Part shown: positions 17,834 to 27,337 of the stretch, piece after piece | How the letters are laid out: every line of letters begins with the position of its first letter | Numbering within the stretch: the first letter of the stretch is position 1 | NCBI GenBank assembly: GCA_047974765.1 | Contig: JBKECP010000022.1 | Coordinates: 1 to 64,000 of the forward strand | DNA: 64,000 nt | Source of the DNA: JBKECP01 sp047974765 | GTDB taxonomy: Bacteria > Pseudomonadota > Gammaproteobacteria > Pseudomonadales > Halieaceae | Reading direction: 5' to 3' | Position numbers and translations under genes: made by a program | Notes under the pieces: model-generated | What the model was told of the DNA's origin: nothing | Seen by the model: the letters and a program-made list of their open reading frames with translations, nothing else | Database searches by the model: none

Positions 17834-18448
17834 TTACTGTTTGATAGCGCCGGGAGGAAAATCTGACAAAATATTAAGAGCCGCAGCGTTGACGCTGGCC
17901 TCATCTCGCAGCTTTTCCTTACCCGTCAGACGCGAATGAATGCTGCTGCGCCAGACGGATTTTTTCAATACAGGATCAATCATATCGATAATGAAATAAC
18001 CATCCGTATAGTTGCGTGATATGACTTCAGTGGCCCCTGCGCAACTCCAGCAACTATACATTGAATAACGGTTATAGCCGTAATAGGGGCCGTACATCAT
18101 AGGGTCACTATATGAGCTGACATCAGTTTTGAACTGGGTGACGAGGTGCCAGCTCAGGAGTATATCGGCCTGATTCGCATCGTCAACAAGGGTAAAGCCC
18201 TTCTGGCCCAATGCATAAGCAAGGGCGTTGTTTACCCGGTCTTTTTGCATGTCGCTGAGCTGCATTTTGTTGTCGCCGCTAACTTTACCCGAGCCGGCGT
18301 AGAAGGCAATTCGTTTGACAGAGACAAAGTCGTAATCCTGTTTGTAGTCAACGTCAGGTTTAAGCGGGCTGCTGGCACAGGCGGCCAGTAAAGTGCTTGC
18401 GGCCAATGCAATAAAAACCTTGATGCAGGGCTGAACGAAGCTGGTCAT
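17834..18448 (-). CDS. DUF4136 lipoprotein
   Basis: This 204-residue secreted protein has a lipobox LLAACASS near residue 26, so it is likely a lipid-anchored periplasmic or outer-membrane protein. The body matches the DUF4136 style (YDFVSVKRIAFY... QADILLSWHLVTQ). An unusual Tyr/Met-rich insert (DPMMYGPYYGYNRYSMYSC) lies in the middle. The ATG at 18448 has GGAGAAAAATTA upstream; a longer frame to 18547 is unlikely. The function of the family is unknown. Confidence 0.8.
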   Translation of the reverse strand: MTSFVQPCIKVFIALAASTLLAACASSPLKPDVDYKQDYDFVSVKRIAFYAGSGKVSGDNKMQLSDMQKDRVNNALAYALGQKGFTLVDDANQADILLSWHLVTQFKTDVSSYSDPMMYGPYYGYNRYSMYSCWSCAGATEVISRNYTDGYFIIDMIDPVLKKSVWRSSIHSRLTGKEKLRDEASVNAAALNILSDFPPGAIKQ

Positions 18449-18603
18449 TAATTTTTCTCCTTGATGCCGGTATAGCCTCTGGTCTGGCACGATTTGTGTG
18501 CACAGAACAAATATCCTGGCACTGCTGTTCAAGCGTAAAAGAGGCACAAAACTGAGACAGAAGTATAGCTATTTTGTGCTCTGATGGCTCGCTGAAACTT
18601 GCA

Positions 18604-19716
18604 TTATCGCTTTGCTTGGACCAATCCGCCGCCGCAGGGTTCCAGTATGTCCTGCAATGCATGCACATGCCGCACCGGTGCCTGATACCAGTATTCGATG
18701 GTGCTGTTACGCTGTAACTGCCACTGGCGATAGGCAGGTGGCAGCGTATCCTCAAGCAGGCTCTCAAGTGTTTTTATCGCCGGAAGCAGGTTGTGGTATC
18801 GCCGGGATAGTGCGGCTGACCATGGCTGAATATCGCCGATAAAAAAGCGTTGCATTATATTGGGCAAAATGTCAGCAGCTTCAAAGCGCAGCGTATCCGT
18901 GCACAGGGGGGCTTTTTGCTGGCGTTGTGACAGCAATTGGTTGGCATTTTCAAGCCAGCTGGATTGCAGTGCCAGCGCCTGCATTAACCGGCCTCCGTCA
19001 CCTTTAGCGACCTCACCCAAATCCAGTTCAAACTGAAGATTATCAGCCTGATAATCTCCGGCAAGCCAGTGGCGGATATTATCAGCCATGTTTTCCAGCG
19101 CAGTAGGCACTGTGCTGCCGGTCTGATTGGGGTAGTCGGCCAGTGTGGGGGCGGGCTGCCAGAAACTGCGGAATTCTGTACTGGCAAGGGTGGCCATAAA
19201 TATTCGTGCAGGCAGTTGCTGCTGCTTCAGCAAGATAGCTGACTGAAGGGTCTGCGCCAGGGGCTGTCGGCCCTTGTGTTTGAGGTGTTCAATGCAGGCC
19301 GGTGCCAGGCGCAGATATTCAAGGTCCAGTAACAGAAGCTGTGACGGATAGGCCAGTCGACCAAGGCTGCTGTTACGCCGACCAATATTGATTTGGACTT
19401 CGCAGCCGCTCAAGGCCAGAAAATCCAGCGTGTCCAGGCTGGCTGATTCCAGTGCAAGCTGCAAAACCGCAGGACGGGGCAGACGGGGCAGGTCGGTCGG
19501 CAAAGGTGGTGCCGCTGTGACAGATAACGCATTGGATAAGCGTGAGAGGTAGTTGTCAAAGCGATCCTCAGGGCCGCCTTGTGCGCAACCGCCCAGCACC
19601 AGTGCGATACAGGCGGTGAGGCGTCGGCAAATATTCAGCAATACATCACCTGGATTCCGCAGTCGAGCGCTTGTTTTCTTCTTGAAAGTCATATGGATAC
19701 TGGTCTTTGATCGCAC
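18604..19716 (-). CDS. DUF3080 lipoprotein
   Basis: The 370-residue product has a short basic N terminus, a hydrophobic stretch and a lipobox VLGGCAQG near residue 44. The rest (DRFDNYLSRLSNAL ... YWYQAPVRHVHALQDIL) matches the DUF3080 family found in gammaproteobacteria, whose role is unknown. The GTG at 19716 has GGAAGG directly upstream; ATG at 19692 is an alternative with a weaker site and would shorten the leader before the hydrophobic segment. Confidence 0.78.
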   Translation of the reverse strand: MRSKTSIHMTFKKKTSARLRNPGDVLLNICRRLTACIALVLGGCAQGGPEDRFDNYLSRLSNALSVTAAPPLPTDLPRLPRPAVLQLALESASLDTLDFLALSGCEVQINIGRRNSSLGRLAYPSQLLLLDLEYLRLAPACIEHLKHKGRQPLAQTLQSAILLKQQQLPARIFMATLASTEFRSFWQPAPTLADYPNQTGSTVPTALENMADNIRHWLAGDYQADNLQFELDLGEVAKGDGGRLMQALALQSSWLENANQLLSQRQQKAPLCTDTLRFEAADILPNIMQRFFIGDIQPWSAALSRRYHNLLPAIKTLESLLEDTLPPAYRQWQLQRNSTIEYWYQAPVRHVHALQDILEPCGGGLVQAKR

Positions 19717-19766
19717 TCACCTTCCGGGTGAAAACGCTACGCACCCACTGGTACTACACTTGGCGC

Positions 19767-19829
19767 GTCAGGCAGCGTTGCTCCGCCTTGCGGGCAATCA
19801 GCCCGCGGCGTTGCCGCACCTTGCCTGAC
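19767..19829. repeat. Long imperfect hairpin in an intergenic region
   Basis: The arms begin GTCAGGCA and end TGCCTGAC. An inner GCGGGC AATCA GCCCGC stem lies at the tip and partial pairing runs between. It sits between the divergent DUF3080 and upstream of-GST 3' end region. No other copy is visible in the window. It lacks a T-run. Confidence 0.5.
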
Positions 19830-19879
19830 ACACCGATTACAGCACCATTGGACACGTCCAACGGCGGATTCTAGGATCA

Positions 19880-20503
19880 TCAATGACCAAGTGCCGCCTT
19901 GATACGCGGCAGCCATGCCTGAATATGCTGGCAACTTGCCGGTACGCTCGCTTTGACCCAACTGGCAAAGCCAATACAAACCAGTAGATCAATATCGGCC
20001 AGAGAAACATGATCGCCGACTAAAAAGGGTGAGCGGGCCAGTGCTTCGTCGGCTATTTCAAAGCCGGGGCCGAGGCGTAATTTGCCCCGTTCGGCCAGCT
20101 CGGGAATTTGTGGAACATCCAGCCTGCCCGGCAGACCCCGATTGGTAAAATTAGGGTGACTATTGCGCAGGATTTCAGCAACAGCGAGCAGGCAGTTGGT
20201 GAACAGACGGTGATCCCAGCTGATGATCTGTGCCCGCTCCAGAGCTGACTGGCCCAGTAAGGGTTTATCTGGATACTGTGCCTCCAGATAAATTGCGGCA
20301 CCAATGACCTCATTCAGTACAGTGCCGTCATCCAGCACCAGAGCGGGCACTGTAGCGGCGGGATTGATGGCCAGGTATTCGGGTTTGAGTTGTTGCTGAC
20401 TCATCAGGTCAATTTGAATACTTTCTATATCAATGCCTTTGTAATTGATGAACCACTGTAGACGCTGGGCATTGGGAGCCGGATCAAAGGTATAGAGTTT
20501 CAA
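19880..20503 (-). CDS. Glutathione S-transferase family protein
   Basis: This 207-residue protein has a thioredoxin-like N-terminal half (MKLYTFDPAPNAQRLQWFINYKGI) and an INPAATVPALVLDDGTVLNEV segment, with the cis-proline and glutathione-binding region. An all-helical C-terminal half ends SLADIDLLVCIGFASW. A serine or tyrosine catalytic residue is not clear near the N terminus, where the position reads D-P-A-P-N. The substrate is unknown. Confidence 0.85.
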   Translation of the reverse strand: MKLYTFDPAPNAQRLQWFINYKGIDIESIQIDLMSQQQLKPEYLAINPAATVPALVLDDGTVLNEVIGAAIYLEAQYPDKPLLGQSALERAQIISWDHRLFTNCLLAVAEILRNSHPNFTNRGLPGRLDVPQIPELAERGKLRLGPGFEIADEALARSPFLVGDHVSLADIDLLVCIGFASWVKASVPASCQHIQAWLPRIKAALGH

Positions 20504-20542
20504 GAATATCTCCGCAAGCTGTGATTATTGTGTAGTTGCCCA

Positions 20543-20706
20543 TACTATTAACCTGACAATCAAATAGATGAATCCTTCGCTATTTGATTATCGCCCGCTT
20601 AAATCGGCGGAATTTGTGAAATTCCTTGATTTTCAGGAGCTCGCGCAGGCTTACAGCCTGCGGCGGCACATCCATGCCCGCTTATTAATTCGGCTAAAAG
20701 CCTGCC
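20543..20706 (-). repeat. Structured intergenic repeat, copy C
   Basis: On the minus strand it reads GGCAGGCTTTTAGCCGAATT at the start and GATTGTCAGGTTAATAGTA at the end, colinear with copies A and B. The GCAGGCTGTAAGCCTGC stem and the AATCAAATAG/CTATTTGATT terminal stem are intact. It is followed immediately by the mini-hairpin at 20710-20750, which shares the terminal GATTGCCAGGTTAATA module. Confidence 0.88.
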
Positions 20707-21012
20707 GAGTTAATATTAACCTGGCAATCTATGTTGCCGGGTTAATAACCTGCCTGCAACAGTGATGTCAGAAGGTGATGGATTATGGTTGCGATGATCT
20801 GTCGTCGGGCAGGCCCGTACCGCGAGGGAATTGAAAATATTGCTGGCAGGAGTAGGATTGCCTCCCGGTAATCAAACTGTTTATTTCGCGCAGGCTTTTG
20901 GACCTGATCTGGCACTGCTGGTAGCATGGTCGGGAGCCTCAACAGACACGCTGCCAAAGTCTGCGTCTGTGAGAGAATTGCCATTGTGCTTCAATAACTT
21001 AGGGCAAAATTC
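20707..21012. other. Intergenic stretch with mini-hairpin and no gene
   Basis: The left part contains the mini-hairpin repeat. From 20751 to 21012 I see only short frames without ribosome-binding sites or family resemblance. The sequence just before cytochrome c5 (TTCAATAACTTAGGGCAAAATTC) could hold its ribosome-binding region. No terminator or operator is convincing. Confidence 0.4.
20710..20750 (+). repeat. Mini-hairpin repeat, copy 2
   Basis: CCTGGCAA-TCTATG-TTGCCGGG forms a stem-loop flanked by TTAATATTAA and GTTAATAACC. The core CAATCTATGTTGCCGG also occurs at 4430-4445. On the minus strand its end GATTGCCAGGTTAATA equals the terminus of the larger repeat (copies A-C), so the two elements are related. 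Confidence 0.6.
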
Positions 21013-21015
21013 GTG

Positions 21016-21453
21016 ATGATTCGCAAAAATATTGTATGTGTAGTGATGCTGATTGCTGCCGCCGGTGCTGCCGCGGTTGAGCTTTCTGAAAGTGAGCGTG
21101 CCGAGATCGCGGCACGTATTGCCCCGATAGGCGATGTTTGTCTGCAGGGTGATGACAGCTGTGGCGGAGTGGTTGCGGCGACGGCTGAGCCCGCAGTGGC
21201 GGCCGCTCGCAGTGGTAAAGAAGTTTATGATGCCGCCTGTTTTGCCTGTCACGCCACCGGTGCTGCCGGTGCTCCGATCCAGGGTAACGCCGATAGCTGG
21301 GCGCCCCATATCGCCAAGGGCATTGACACTTTGCACAACAGTGGCCTGCACGGAGTTCCCGGTACGGGCATGATGGCCAAGGGCGGTTGTATGGCCTGTA
21401 GCGATGAGGAAGTGATCAACGCTGTTGATTATATGGTTGAAGGCAGTCAGTAA
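21016..21453 (+). CDS. Cytochrome c5-type monohaem protein
   Basis: This 145-residue periplasmic electron carrier has a signal peptide (IVCVVMLIAAAGAAAVE), the haem motif CFACH, and an axial methionine in GTGMMAKGG. It ends GGCMACSDEEVINAVDYM, where the extra cysteine pair is characteristic of cytochrome c5. A further cysteine pair (DVCLQGDDSC) precedes the haem domain. Start is ATG at 21016, or GTG at 21013 directly in front. It is a single gene, convergent with the antiporter. Confidence 0.9.
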   Translation: MIRKNIVCVVMLIAAAGAAAVELSESERAEIAARIAPIGDVCLQGDDSCGGVVAATAEPAVAAARSGKEVYDAACFACHATGAAGAPIQGNADSWAPHIAKGIDTLHNSGLHGVPGTGMMAKGGCMACSDEEVINAVDYMVEGSQ

Positions 21454-21579
21454 AGCATTTCCTGCTTTTTGTTAATCACAGCTTTCGTGTCATCTGATGC
21501 GCGGAAGCTGTGCTTCGCAGGCCATTGATCATTTCTTCTGTCTGCTTTTGACTTCGGTGTGTTTTGTCAGCAGGCTGCT

Positions 21580-23319
21580 TTAGTCGTGGGGCAGCAGTTT
21601 CAGACCAACTTTCAGTATTTTTCCCTGAACCATCTCTTTTACTACCAGTTCAATGCCGGCTACCCGCAGGCGATCACCCACTACCGGCTGGTGATGCACG
21701 CGCTTGCGCAGTACGGCATCCAGATTGAGGCCACGTAGTTCTTCATCCAGTGGCAGACCGTAGACGGAGCAAAGATCGGCAAAGGGTATGTTGGCTTGCA
21801 GGGTAAACTGGCCAAAGAAGGCGCCGCCGAGGAGGTGGGCGGGGGTGGGTAGCGTAGCAAAGAGACCGGCCAGTTGTTCGCCCTCATCGGCGGGAGTCAG
21901 CAGAACCAAAAAATCCTCTGGCTCAAGGGCCAGTCCGGCATTGGGTTGCAGTACTTCCTGACCGCGCAAAATACCCAGTACTTTTACTGTCTCTGGTAGC
22001 GACAGCCGTCCCAGCAGGTAGGCGTCGGCCTCGCTGCCGGCATGGATACGATAGGCCAGTAATTCGCGGCCAACTTCGCTGCCGGGGCTGGGAATAGTGA
22101 CAGCCAGATGTTCACGATCCCCGGCCTGTGGCGGTACGTCCAGTTGCAGGTGACGGGCCAGCGGCGCAATGGTCCAGCCCTGAAAGCAAAGCGATAATAA
22201 AACCACGAAAAAAGTGACTTCAAAATAGGTATCACTGTTATCCAGGTCCAGCAGAAAGGGAAACAGTGCCAGAATGATCGGTACCGCACCTTTCAGTCCG
22301 ACCCAGGAGATAAACAGCTGTTCCCGCCAAGGAAAACGAAAGGGCAGCAGGCAGGTAAATACAGCCACCGGGCGAGCGACCAGCATCAGTGTTGCCGCCA
22401 CCACCAGTGAAGGCCAGGCTACCAATAGCAAAGTAGACGGGTTGATTAGCAAACCCAGCAGTAAAAACATGCTGATCTGGCTCAGCCAGGCCAGGCCGTC
22501 GAGCAACCAGCGGATGTCGTGCAGGTAGACCAGTGGCCGGTTGCCCAGCATCAGACCAATCAGATAAATAGCGAGAAAACCACTGCCGCCGACGAGGTTG
22601 GTGACACCGAAGATGCTCAGGCCAAAACAGACGGCCAGCAGGGGATACAGTACACGCGGCAGTTTCAGCCAGTTCAGCAGTTTTTGCAAAGTCCAGCCAC
22701 CGGCCAGTCCTGCTGCCAGTCCCCATCCCATCTGGCGGACAAACTCCATCAGCAGTTCGAGGCCCGGGTTGGTATGAGCGCCACTACCCAGCAGGCCCAG
22801 CAGCGATACCGTCAGGAATATGGCCATTGGATCATTAGTGCCGGATTCAATTTCCAGCGTGGCACCACTGCGCTGTTTCAATTCAAGACCGGCGCCGTGC
22901 AGCAGACCGAAGACGGCGGCGGCATCGGTACTGCCCACAATGGCGCCCAGCAACAGGCCGTTCAACAGTGGCCAGTCAAGCACCCAGGCGGCGGCCATGC
23001 CGACGATACCGCTGGTAATGGCGACGCCGACGGTGGCCAGGCTGAGTGCGGGTTTGAGGCCTACACGAAAACTGCTGACCTGGGTGCGCAGCCCGCCGTC
23101 CAGCAAAATGATGGCCAGCGCGATATTGCCAACCAAAAAGGCCAGTGGCACATTGGCAAACTGGATGCCGCCAGGGCCGTCTTCTCCAGCCAGCATGCCC
23201 ACTACCAGAAACAATAGCAGTGAGGGCGCACCAAAACGCTGGGACAGACCGGTGATGGCGATGCTGATCAGGCCGAGGAAGGCACATAACAGTATCAACT
23301 GGTAGCTGGCATCAATCAT
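21580..23319 (-). CDS. K+/H+ antiporter, NhaP2/CvrA family
   Basis: This 579-residue inner-membrane CPA1 antiporter has about 12-13 membrane helices in residues 1-390 (GAPSLLLFLVVGMLAGEDGPGG; AIVGSTDAAAVFGLL with the functional Asp; IESGTNDPMAIFL with the conserved ND). A TrkA_C regulatory domain follows (about 410-480), then a CorC/HlyC-type C-terminal domain (GAFFGQFTLQANIPFADLCSVYG ...). The domain order matches NhaP2/CvrA, which extrudes K+ for protons and aids osmotic and pH control. It is monocistronic. Confidence 0.9.
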   Translation of the reverse strand: MIDASYQLILLCAFLGLISIAITGLSQRFGAPSLLLFLVVGMLAGEDGPGGIQFANVPLAFLVGNIALAIILLDGGLRTQVSSFRVGLKPALSLATVGVAITSGIVGMAAAWVLDWPLLNGLLLGAIVGSTDAAAVFGLLHGAGLELKQRSGATLEIESGTNDPMAIFLTVSLLGLLGSGAHTNPGLELLMEFVRQMGWGLAAGLAGGWTLQKLLNWLKLPRVLYPLLAVCFGLSIFGVTNLVGGSGFLAIYLIGLMLGNRPLVYLHDIRWLLDGLAWLSQISMFLLLGLLINPSTLLLVAWPSLVVAATLMLVARPVAVFTCLLPFRFPWREQLFISWVGLKGAVPIILALFPFLLDLDNSDTYFEVTFFVVLLSLCFQGWTIAPLARHLQLDVPPQAGDREHLAVTIPSPGSEVGRELLAYRIHAGSEADAYLLGRLSLPETVKVLGILRGQEVLQPNAGLALEPEDFLVLLTPADEGEQLAGLFATLPTPAHLLGGAFFGQFTLQANIPFADLCSVYGLPLDEELRGLNLDAVLRKRVHHQPVVGDRLRVAGIELVVKEMVQGKILKVGLKLLPHD

Positions 23320-23465
23320 GGGTGTGTGATTGGTCCTGATTACAGGGGCTTTTGATTAGGGGCATCATCCTACCCGGCCTCTGTCTTTGGCACCACTGGT
23401 TAAAATATGGGGTGAATACACTCATGCGGCATGTAATGTCGCCCGGTGTGTGGGTTGAAAGGTAT

Positions 23466-25463
23466 CTAATTAAACAGGGCTTTCAGGCTGCTCAGGGTTT
23501 CACTGGCCCGCTGTTCATTGGCTTCGCTGGACTGGTCGCCATCACGGCCCTGCCACTGTAAATCGTCGGCGGGTAACTCTGCAAGAAAGCGGCTGGGCTC
23601 GCAGTTAACGGTGTCGCCAAACTGGCGGCGTTTGCTGGCCAGTGTCAGGGCCAGTGTCTGGCGGGCGCGTGTGATACCGACATAGGCCAGTCGACGCTCT
23701 TCGGCAATATTGTCCTCCTCAATACTGACCCGGTGAGGCAGTAGCCCCTCTTCCATACCGATAATGAAAACATGGGGGAATTCCAGACCCTTGGATGCGT
23801 GCAGAGTCATCAGCTGAACCCGGTCCGGACCGCCTTCTTCTTCGTCCTGTTGTTCCAGTAAATCACGCAGAATCAGCCGGTTGACAGATTCGGACAAATC
23901 AATGCCTTCATCCCGCATCAGACGTTCGATGCTATCAACGAGAAAATGTACATTACTCATGCGGCGCTCGGCCACCTCTTCACTGGAGCTGATCTGCAAC
24001 AGCCAGTCTTCATAGTCTATATCCTTGATCAGCTGGCGGAGACCACCGGTACCGGTTTCGCCCTCGTTGAGGCGGCGCATCTGGTCCAGCCATTGGTGAA
24101 ATGTTTTGAGGCGTCGCAGGCTCGCCTCTGGCAGTACACCTTCACTGATGCGATTGCAGGCACTGCTGAGATTGCAGCGCTGTTCGTTGGCAAAGGCGCC
24201 CAATGCCTCCAGAGTGCTGGTGCCGAGCTTGCGCCGGGGCACATTGGCGATGCGCAAAAAAGCGTTGTCATCGCCCGGGTTCACCAGCAGGCGGAGGTAG
24301 GCCATGATGTCCTTGACCTCGTTGCGGGCAAAGAAGGAAGTGCCGCCACTTAAGTGGTAGGGTACCGCGTTGTGTTGTAAGGCCAGCTCGATCAGCCGCG
24401 ACTGGTGGTTGCCCCGATAGAGAATGGCGTAGTCACCAAAACGGGTGCGCTTGCGCAACTTGTGGTCCTGGATTTCTGCCGCCACCAGGTCGGCTTCATC
24501 CTGTTCGTTGGCGCACTGAATAATGCGCAGTGGGTCACCGTGACCGAGTTCACTCCACAGCTGCTTGTTGAACACATGTTCGTTGTTGGCGATCAGAGTG
24601 TTGGCCGCCTTCAGAATACGTGCGGTGGAACGATAATTCTGCTCCAGCTTGATGATTTTCAAGCCGGGAAAATCTTCCTGTAGCAGCACCAGATTCTCCG
24701 GCCGGGCGCCCCTCCAGGCGTAGATGGACTGGTCGTCATCGCCCACTACGGTCAGTGCGCCGCGCACACCGACCAGCTGTCGTACCAGTAGATACTGACT
24801 GGAGTTTGTGTCCTGATACTCGTCTACCAGCAGGTAGTGCAGACGGTTTTGCCACTTCTCCAGAATGTCGTGCTGGTGCTCAAACAAAATGGTTGGCAGC
24901 AGGATGAGATCGTCAAAATCGAGGGCGTTATAGGCTCGCAGTGCCTTTTGATAGCGGGCGTAGGCCTGGGCACAGAGCATGTCGGCGGGAGAGGTGGCGC
25001 GGGCGACGGCTTCCTCGGGCAGGGTGCGGTCATTTTTCCAGTTGGAAATGCGCTGCTGAATCAGGCCCGCCTGGTCGCCTTCGGCACCGTGTTCCTGAAT
25101 CAGAAGATCAGCAATCAGTTTACGGCTGTCCTCGGTATCGAAGATGGAGAAGCCGTTTTTCAGCCCCAGTTGCTTGCGCTCGCTGCGAATAATTTGCAGA
25201 CCGAGTTGGTGGAAGGTGCTCACTGTCAATCCTTCGGCGGCACCTTTGAGCAGCTTGCCAACCCGCTCTTTCATCTCCCGGGCAGCCTTGTTGGTAAAGG
25301 TCACAGCAGCGATACGTTCAGCCCTCATACCGCACTGCTGTACCAGATAGGCAATCTTGCGGGTGATGACACTGGTTTTGCCGCTACCGGCACCAGCCAG
25401 CACCAGCAGGGGGCCATCGATATAGCGCACGGCTTCGCGCTGGCGTGGATTAAGTTGGCTCAC
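23466..25463 (-). CDS. rep: ATP-dependent DNA helicase Rep
   Basis: This superfamily 1 3'-5' helicase clears proteins ahead of replication forks. It has 665 residues, close to E. coli Rep. Walker A is AGAGSGKT, motif II is VDEYQDTN, motif III is GDDDQSIYAWRGA, motif IV is EQNYRS, and the late motifs LMTLHASKGLEF and EERRLAYVGITRARQ are present. The start is GTG at 25463 without a clear ribosome-binding site. RLNP-type N-terminal residues (QLNPRQREAV) agree with Rep and not UvrD. Confidence 0.94.
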   Translation of the reverse strand: MSQLNPRQREAVRYIDGPLLVLAGAGSGKTSVITRKIAYLVQQCGMRAERIAAVTFTNKAAREMKERVGKLLKGAAEGLTVSTFHQLGLQIIRSERKQLGLKNGFSIFDTEDSRKLIADLLIQEHGAEGDQAGLIQQRISNWKNDRTLPEEAVARATSPADMLCAQAYARYQKALRAYNALDFDDLILLPTILFEHQHDILEKWQNRLHYLLVDEYQDTNSSQYLLVRQLVGVRGALTVVGDDDQSIYAWRGARPENLVLLQEDFPGLKIIKLEQNYRSTARILKAANTLIANNEHVFNKQLWSELGHGDPLRIIQCANEQDEADLVAAEIQDHKLRKRTRFGDYAILYRGNHQSRLIELALQHNAVPYHLSGGTSFFARNEVKDIMAYLRLLVNPGDDNAFLRIANVPRRKLGTSTLEALGAFANEQRCNLSSACNRISEGVLPEASLRRLKTFHQWLDQMRRLNEGETGTGGLRQLIKDIDYEDWLLQISSSEEVAERRMSNVHFLVDSIERLMRDEGIDLSESVNRLILRDLLEQQDEEEGGPDRVQLMTLHASKGLEFPHVFIIGMEEGLLPHRVSIEEDNIAEERRLAYVGITRARQTLALTLASKRRQFGDTVNCEPSRFLAELPADDLQWQGRDGDQSSEANEQRASETLSSLKALFN

Positions 25464-25540
25464 GGGGTTTGGGGCTTGCTTGTAGTCATCAAACGGGGCG
25501 CAATTGTAGCAGGAATGTGTATAAAGCCCTATTGGGATCC

Positions 25541-25707
25541 CAGGAGCCTGTTGGGCTCAGGCTGATTCTGCTGCGGCGGTGGGACGTCGGCCCAATTTTC
25601 AGTCCTTTTTCGTTGCGTAGCACCATTATGCGCCTCAAAAGGGCTAAAAATTGTACTTATCTTCCCAATCGTCTCGCTACGAACCCCCTAAGTCCGACAG
25701 GCTCCTG
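25541..25707. mobile_element. MITE-like element with 17-bp terminal inverted repeats
   Basis: The ends are CAGGAGCCTGTTGGGCT (25541-25557) and, on the other strand, CAGGAGCCTGTCGGACT (25707-25691), differing at two positions. The 167-bp interior has no open frame of use and includes a T-rich segment (TTTTCAGTCCTTTTTCG). No target duplication is clear. A related solo end lies at 43941-43962. It sits upstream of rep. Confidence 0.6.
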
Positions 25708-26078
25708 TGTTTCGGGTGGTGTTCCGGACAGGCCGGTTGTGGCGATTGGAGGCGGTGATCGTCAATTATTGTGACCAGCATCATTATTTTTGATGTCCGC
25801 CTGATCGGCGTATGGAATAGGGTTCACATCCTTGCAATACTGCATCGTCATACCGTTTTCGCCGGTTGCGGAGTCTTGTGATTTTGATTGTTTTGATCAT
25901 TTGATCAGAAGACCAGGACGACATTATAACTATGTCATAACTGGTCATAGCCACGTGCAGAATTATGAACGGGCACTCCAGATCAGGAATAATTGTTTCG
26001 AAGCGCTTGTTTTTCTTCTTTATTTCTTTCTTTTGTGGGGGTGTGACACCTGGCGTTTTTACTTTGTGGGGGGGCATT
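25708..26078. other. Intergenic region upstream of the TPR-tailed membrane protein
   Basis: No gene is convincing here. An open frame runs from ATG 25965 into the downstream gene, but residues 1-38 are low-complexity hydrophobic and unlike a real N terminus. CTATGTCATAACTGGTCATAG at about 25930-25950 is a partial inverted repeat (CTATG ... CATAG) that may be regulatory. Confidence 0.35.
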
Positions 26079-27329
26079 TTGAGCAAAACTACCATTGAAC
26101 CATTTTGGCAACGGCTACCGGTTATCGCCCGTTATCCGCTGCGTGACGCTGCACTTTATACCACCATCGCACTGGTGGTTTTCAGCCTGCTAATAAATCT
26201 GCCGGGGGTTCTCGGTCTTATAATATCGGTGCTGTTCTGGATCTCGGCGTACAAGTATGCCTTTGAGATTCTTCGCGCTACGGCAAACGGGCGTATGGAT
26301 CCGCCAGAACAGAGGCTGAGGAGCGATAACGATGAGATCTGGAGCTATCTCGGCATGCAGATCATGATGCTGTTGATGGTTGCCGGGAGTTTCACATTGC
26401 TTGGCAATGTGCCGGGCATCATTACGATGACGCTGATAATTATCATCCAGCCGGCGGCGACGATGTCGCTGGTTATGGACGGGTCGATACTTCATGCGCT
26501 TAACCCGGGTACCTGGGGGGGCATCATTTCGCGCGTGGGTGCTCCCTACCTCGCGCTGGTAGTGTTGTTGTTTGTGTTCCAGAGCACGGCGACCAACGCC
26601 AATACCTTGTTGTCCGCGATTCTGCCGCCGTTTCTCGGTGGCCTGCTGGTGTGTGCGGTGACATTGTGGGGTCTGTTTGCCACCTTCCATCTGATGGGCT
26701 ATTTGATTCTGCAATACCATGAGATGCTGGGCTTTGTCCCGGACAGTATCGGTGGCGGATCAAAGCAGCCACCAGATTACGATCAGGCACTACTGGATGC
26801 TGTCGAACAACAGGTGCAGGAAGGTGATACTGATACTGCGATGAAACAATTGCATGCGGAGATTCGTTCGCGGCTGGTGTCGCCCGCGGTACATCAGCTT
26901 TACCGCCGACTGCTAAAGAGTGCTGATGACAATGAAGGACTGGCAGCACACGGTCGCCAGTTTATCGGTCAGTTGCTGGCCGATAATGATGAGCGCACGG
27001 CACTGATAGTGGCGCGTGAATCGCTGGAAACCGGCCCTCTGTTTAAGCTGGCGCTCTGTGAGCATGCGACACGTCTGGCTGGTGCTGCTGAGCGCACCGG
27101 CCAAAGTGCGCTGGCTGTGCAGCTCAACGAGCTGGCCTTTAACACCTTTTCAAAGGAAGCAGCAGCCGTTGGTGCTGGTATCCGTGCCGCTCAGCTGATG
27201 AGCGAGCGCCAGGGGCGTGATGCCGAAGCGCGAGAGCTATTATTGGCCGCACGCGAACGGCGGCCGACACCGGAGCAGCGTGCTCAGATTGACAGGACAC
27301 TGGTCTTGCTGGAGCGCATGGGCAGTTGA
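26079..27329 (+). CDS. DUF4013-like membrane protein with C-terminal helical repeats
   Basis: The roughly 416-residue protein has about six membrane helices in residues 25-235 and a cytosolic or periplasmic helical tail. The tail (from about 245: PDYDQALLDAVEQQVQEGDTD...) reads like TPR-type repeats of some 34 residues (SALAVQLNELAFNTFSK, AEARELLLAARERRPTPEQRA). The start is unclear: TTG at 26079 follows a GGGGGGG run and begins SKTTIEPFWQRLP. Upstream GTG and ATG codons are open. It converges on the rhomboid gene eight bases away, which has the same layout of membrane domain plus TPR tail. Confidence 0.6.
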   Translation: MSKTTIEPFWQRLPVIARYPLRDAALYTTIALVVFSLLINLPGVLGLIISVLFWISAYKYAFEILRATANGRMDPPEQRLRSDNDEIWSYLGMQIMMLLMVAGSFTLLGNVPGIITMTLIIIIQPAATMSLVMDGSILHALNPGTWGGIISRVGAPYLALVVLLFVFQSTATNANTLLSAILPPFLGGLLVCAVTLWGLFATFHLMGYLILQYHEMLGFVPDSIGGGSKQPPDYDQALLDAVEQQVQEGDTDTAMKQLHAEIRSRLVSPAVHQLYRRLLKSADDNEGLAAHGRQFIGQLLADNDERTALIVARESLETGPLFKLALCEHATRLAGAAERTGQSALAVQLNELAFNTFSKEAAAVGAGIRAAQLMSERQGRDAEARELLLAARERRPTPEQRAQIDRTLVLLERMGS

Positions 27330-27337
27330 TGCTGTTA

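Noticed and set aside
22519..23217. 232-residue open frame on the plus strand
   Set aside because: It lies fully antisense to the NhaP2-like antiporter; its Gln-rich, low-complexity product resembles nothing.
24837..25565. 242-residue open frame on the plus strand
   Set aside because: It is antisense to rep, which has all helicase motifs.
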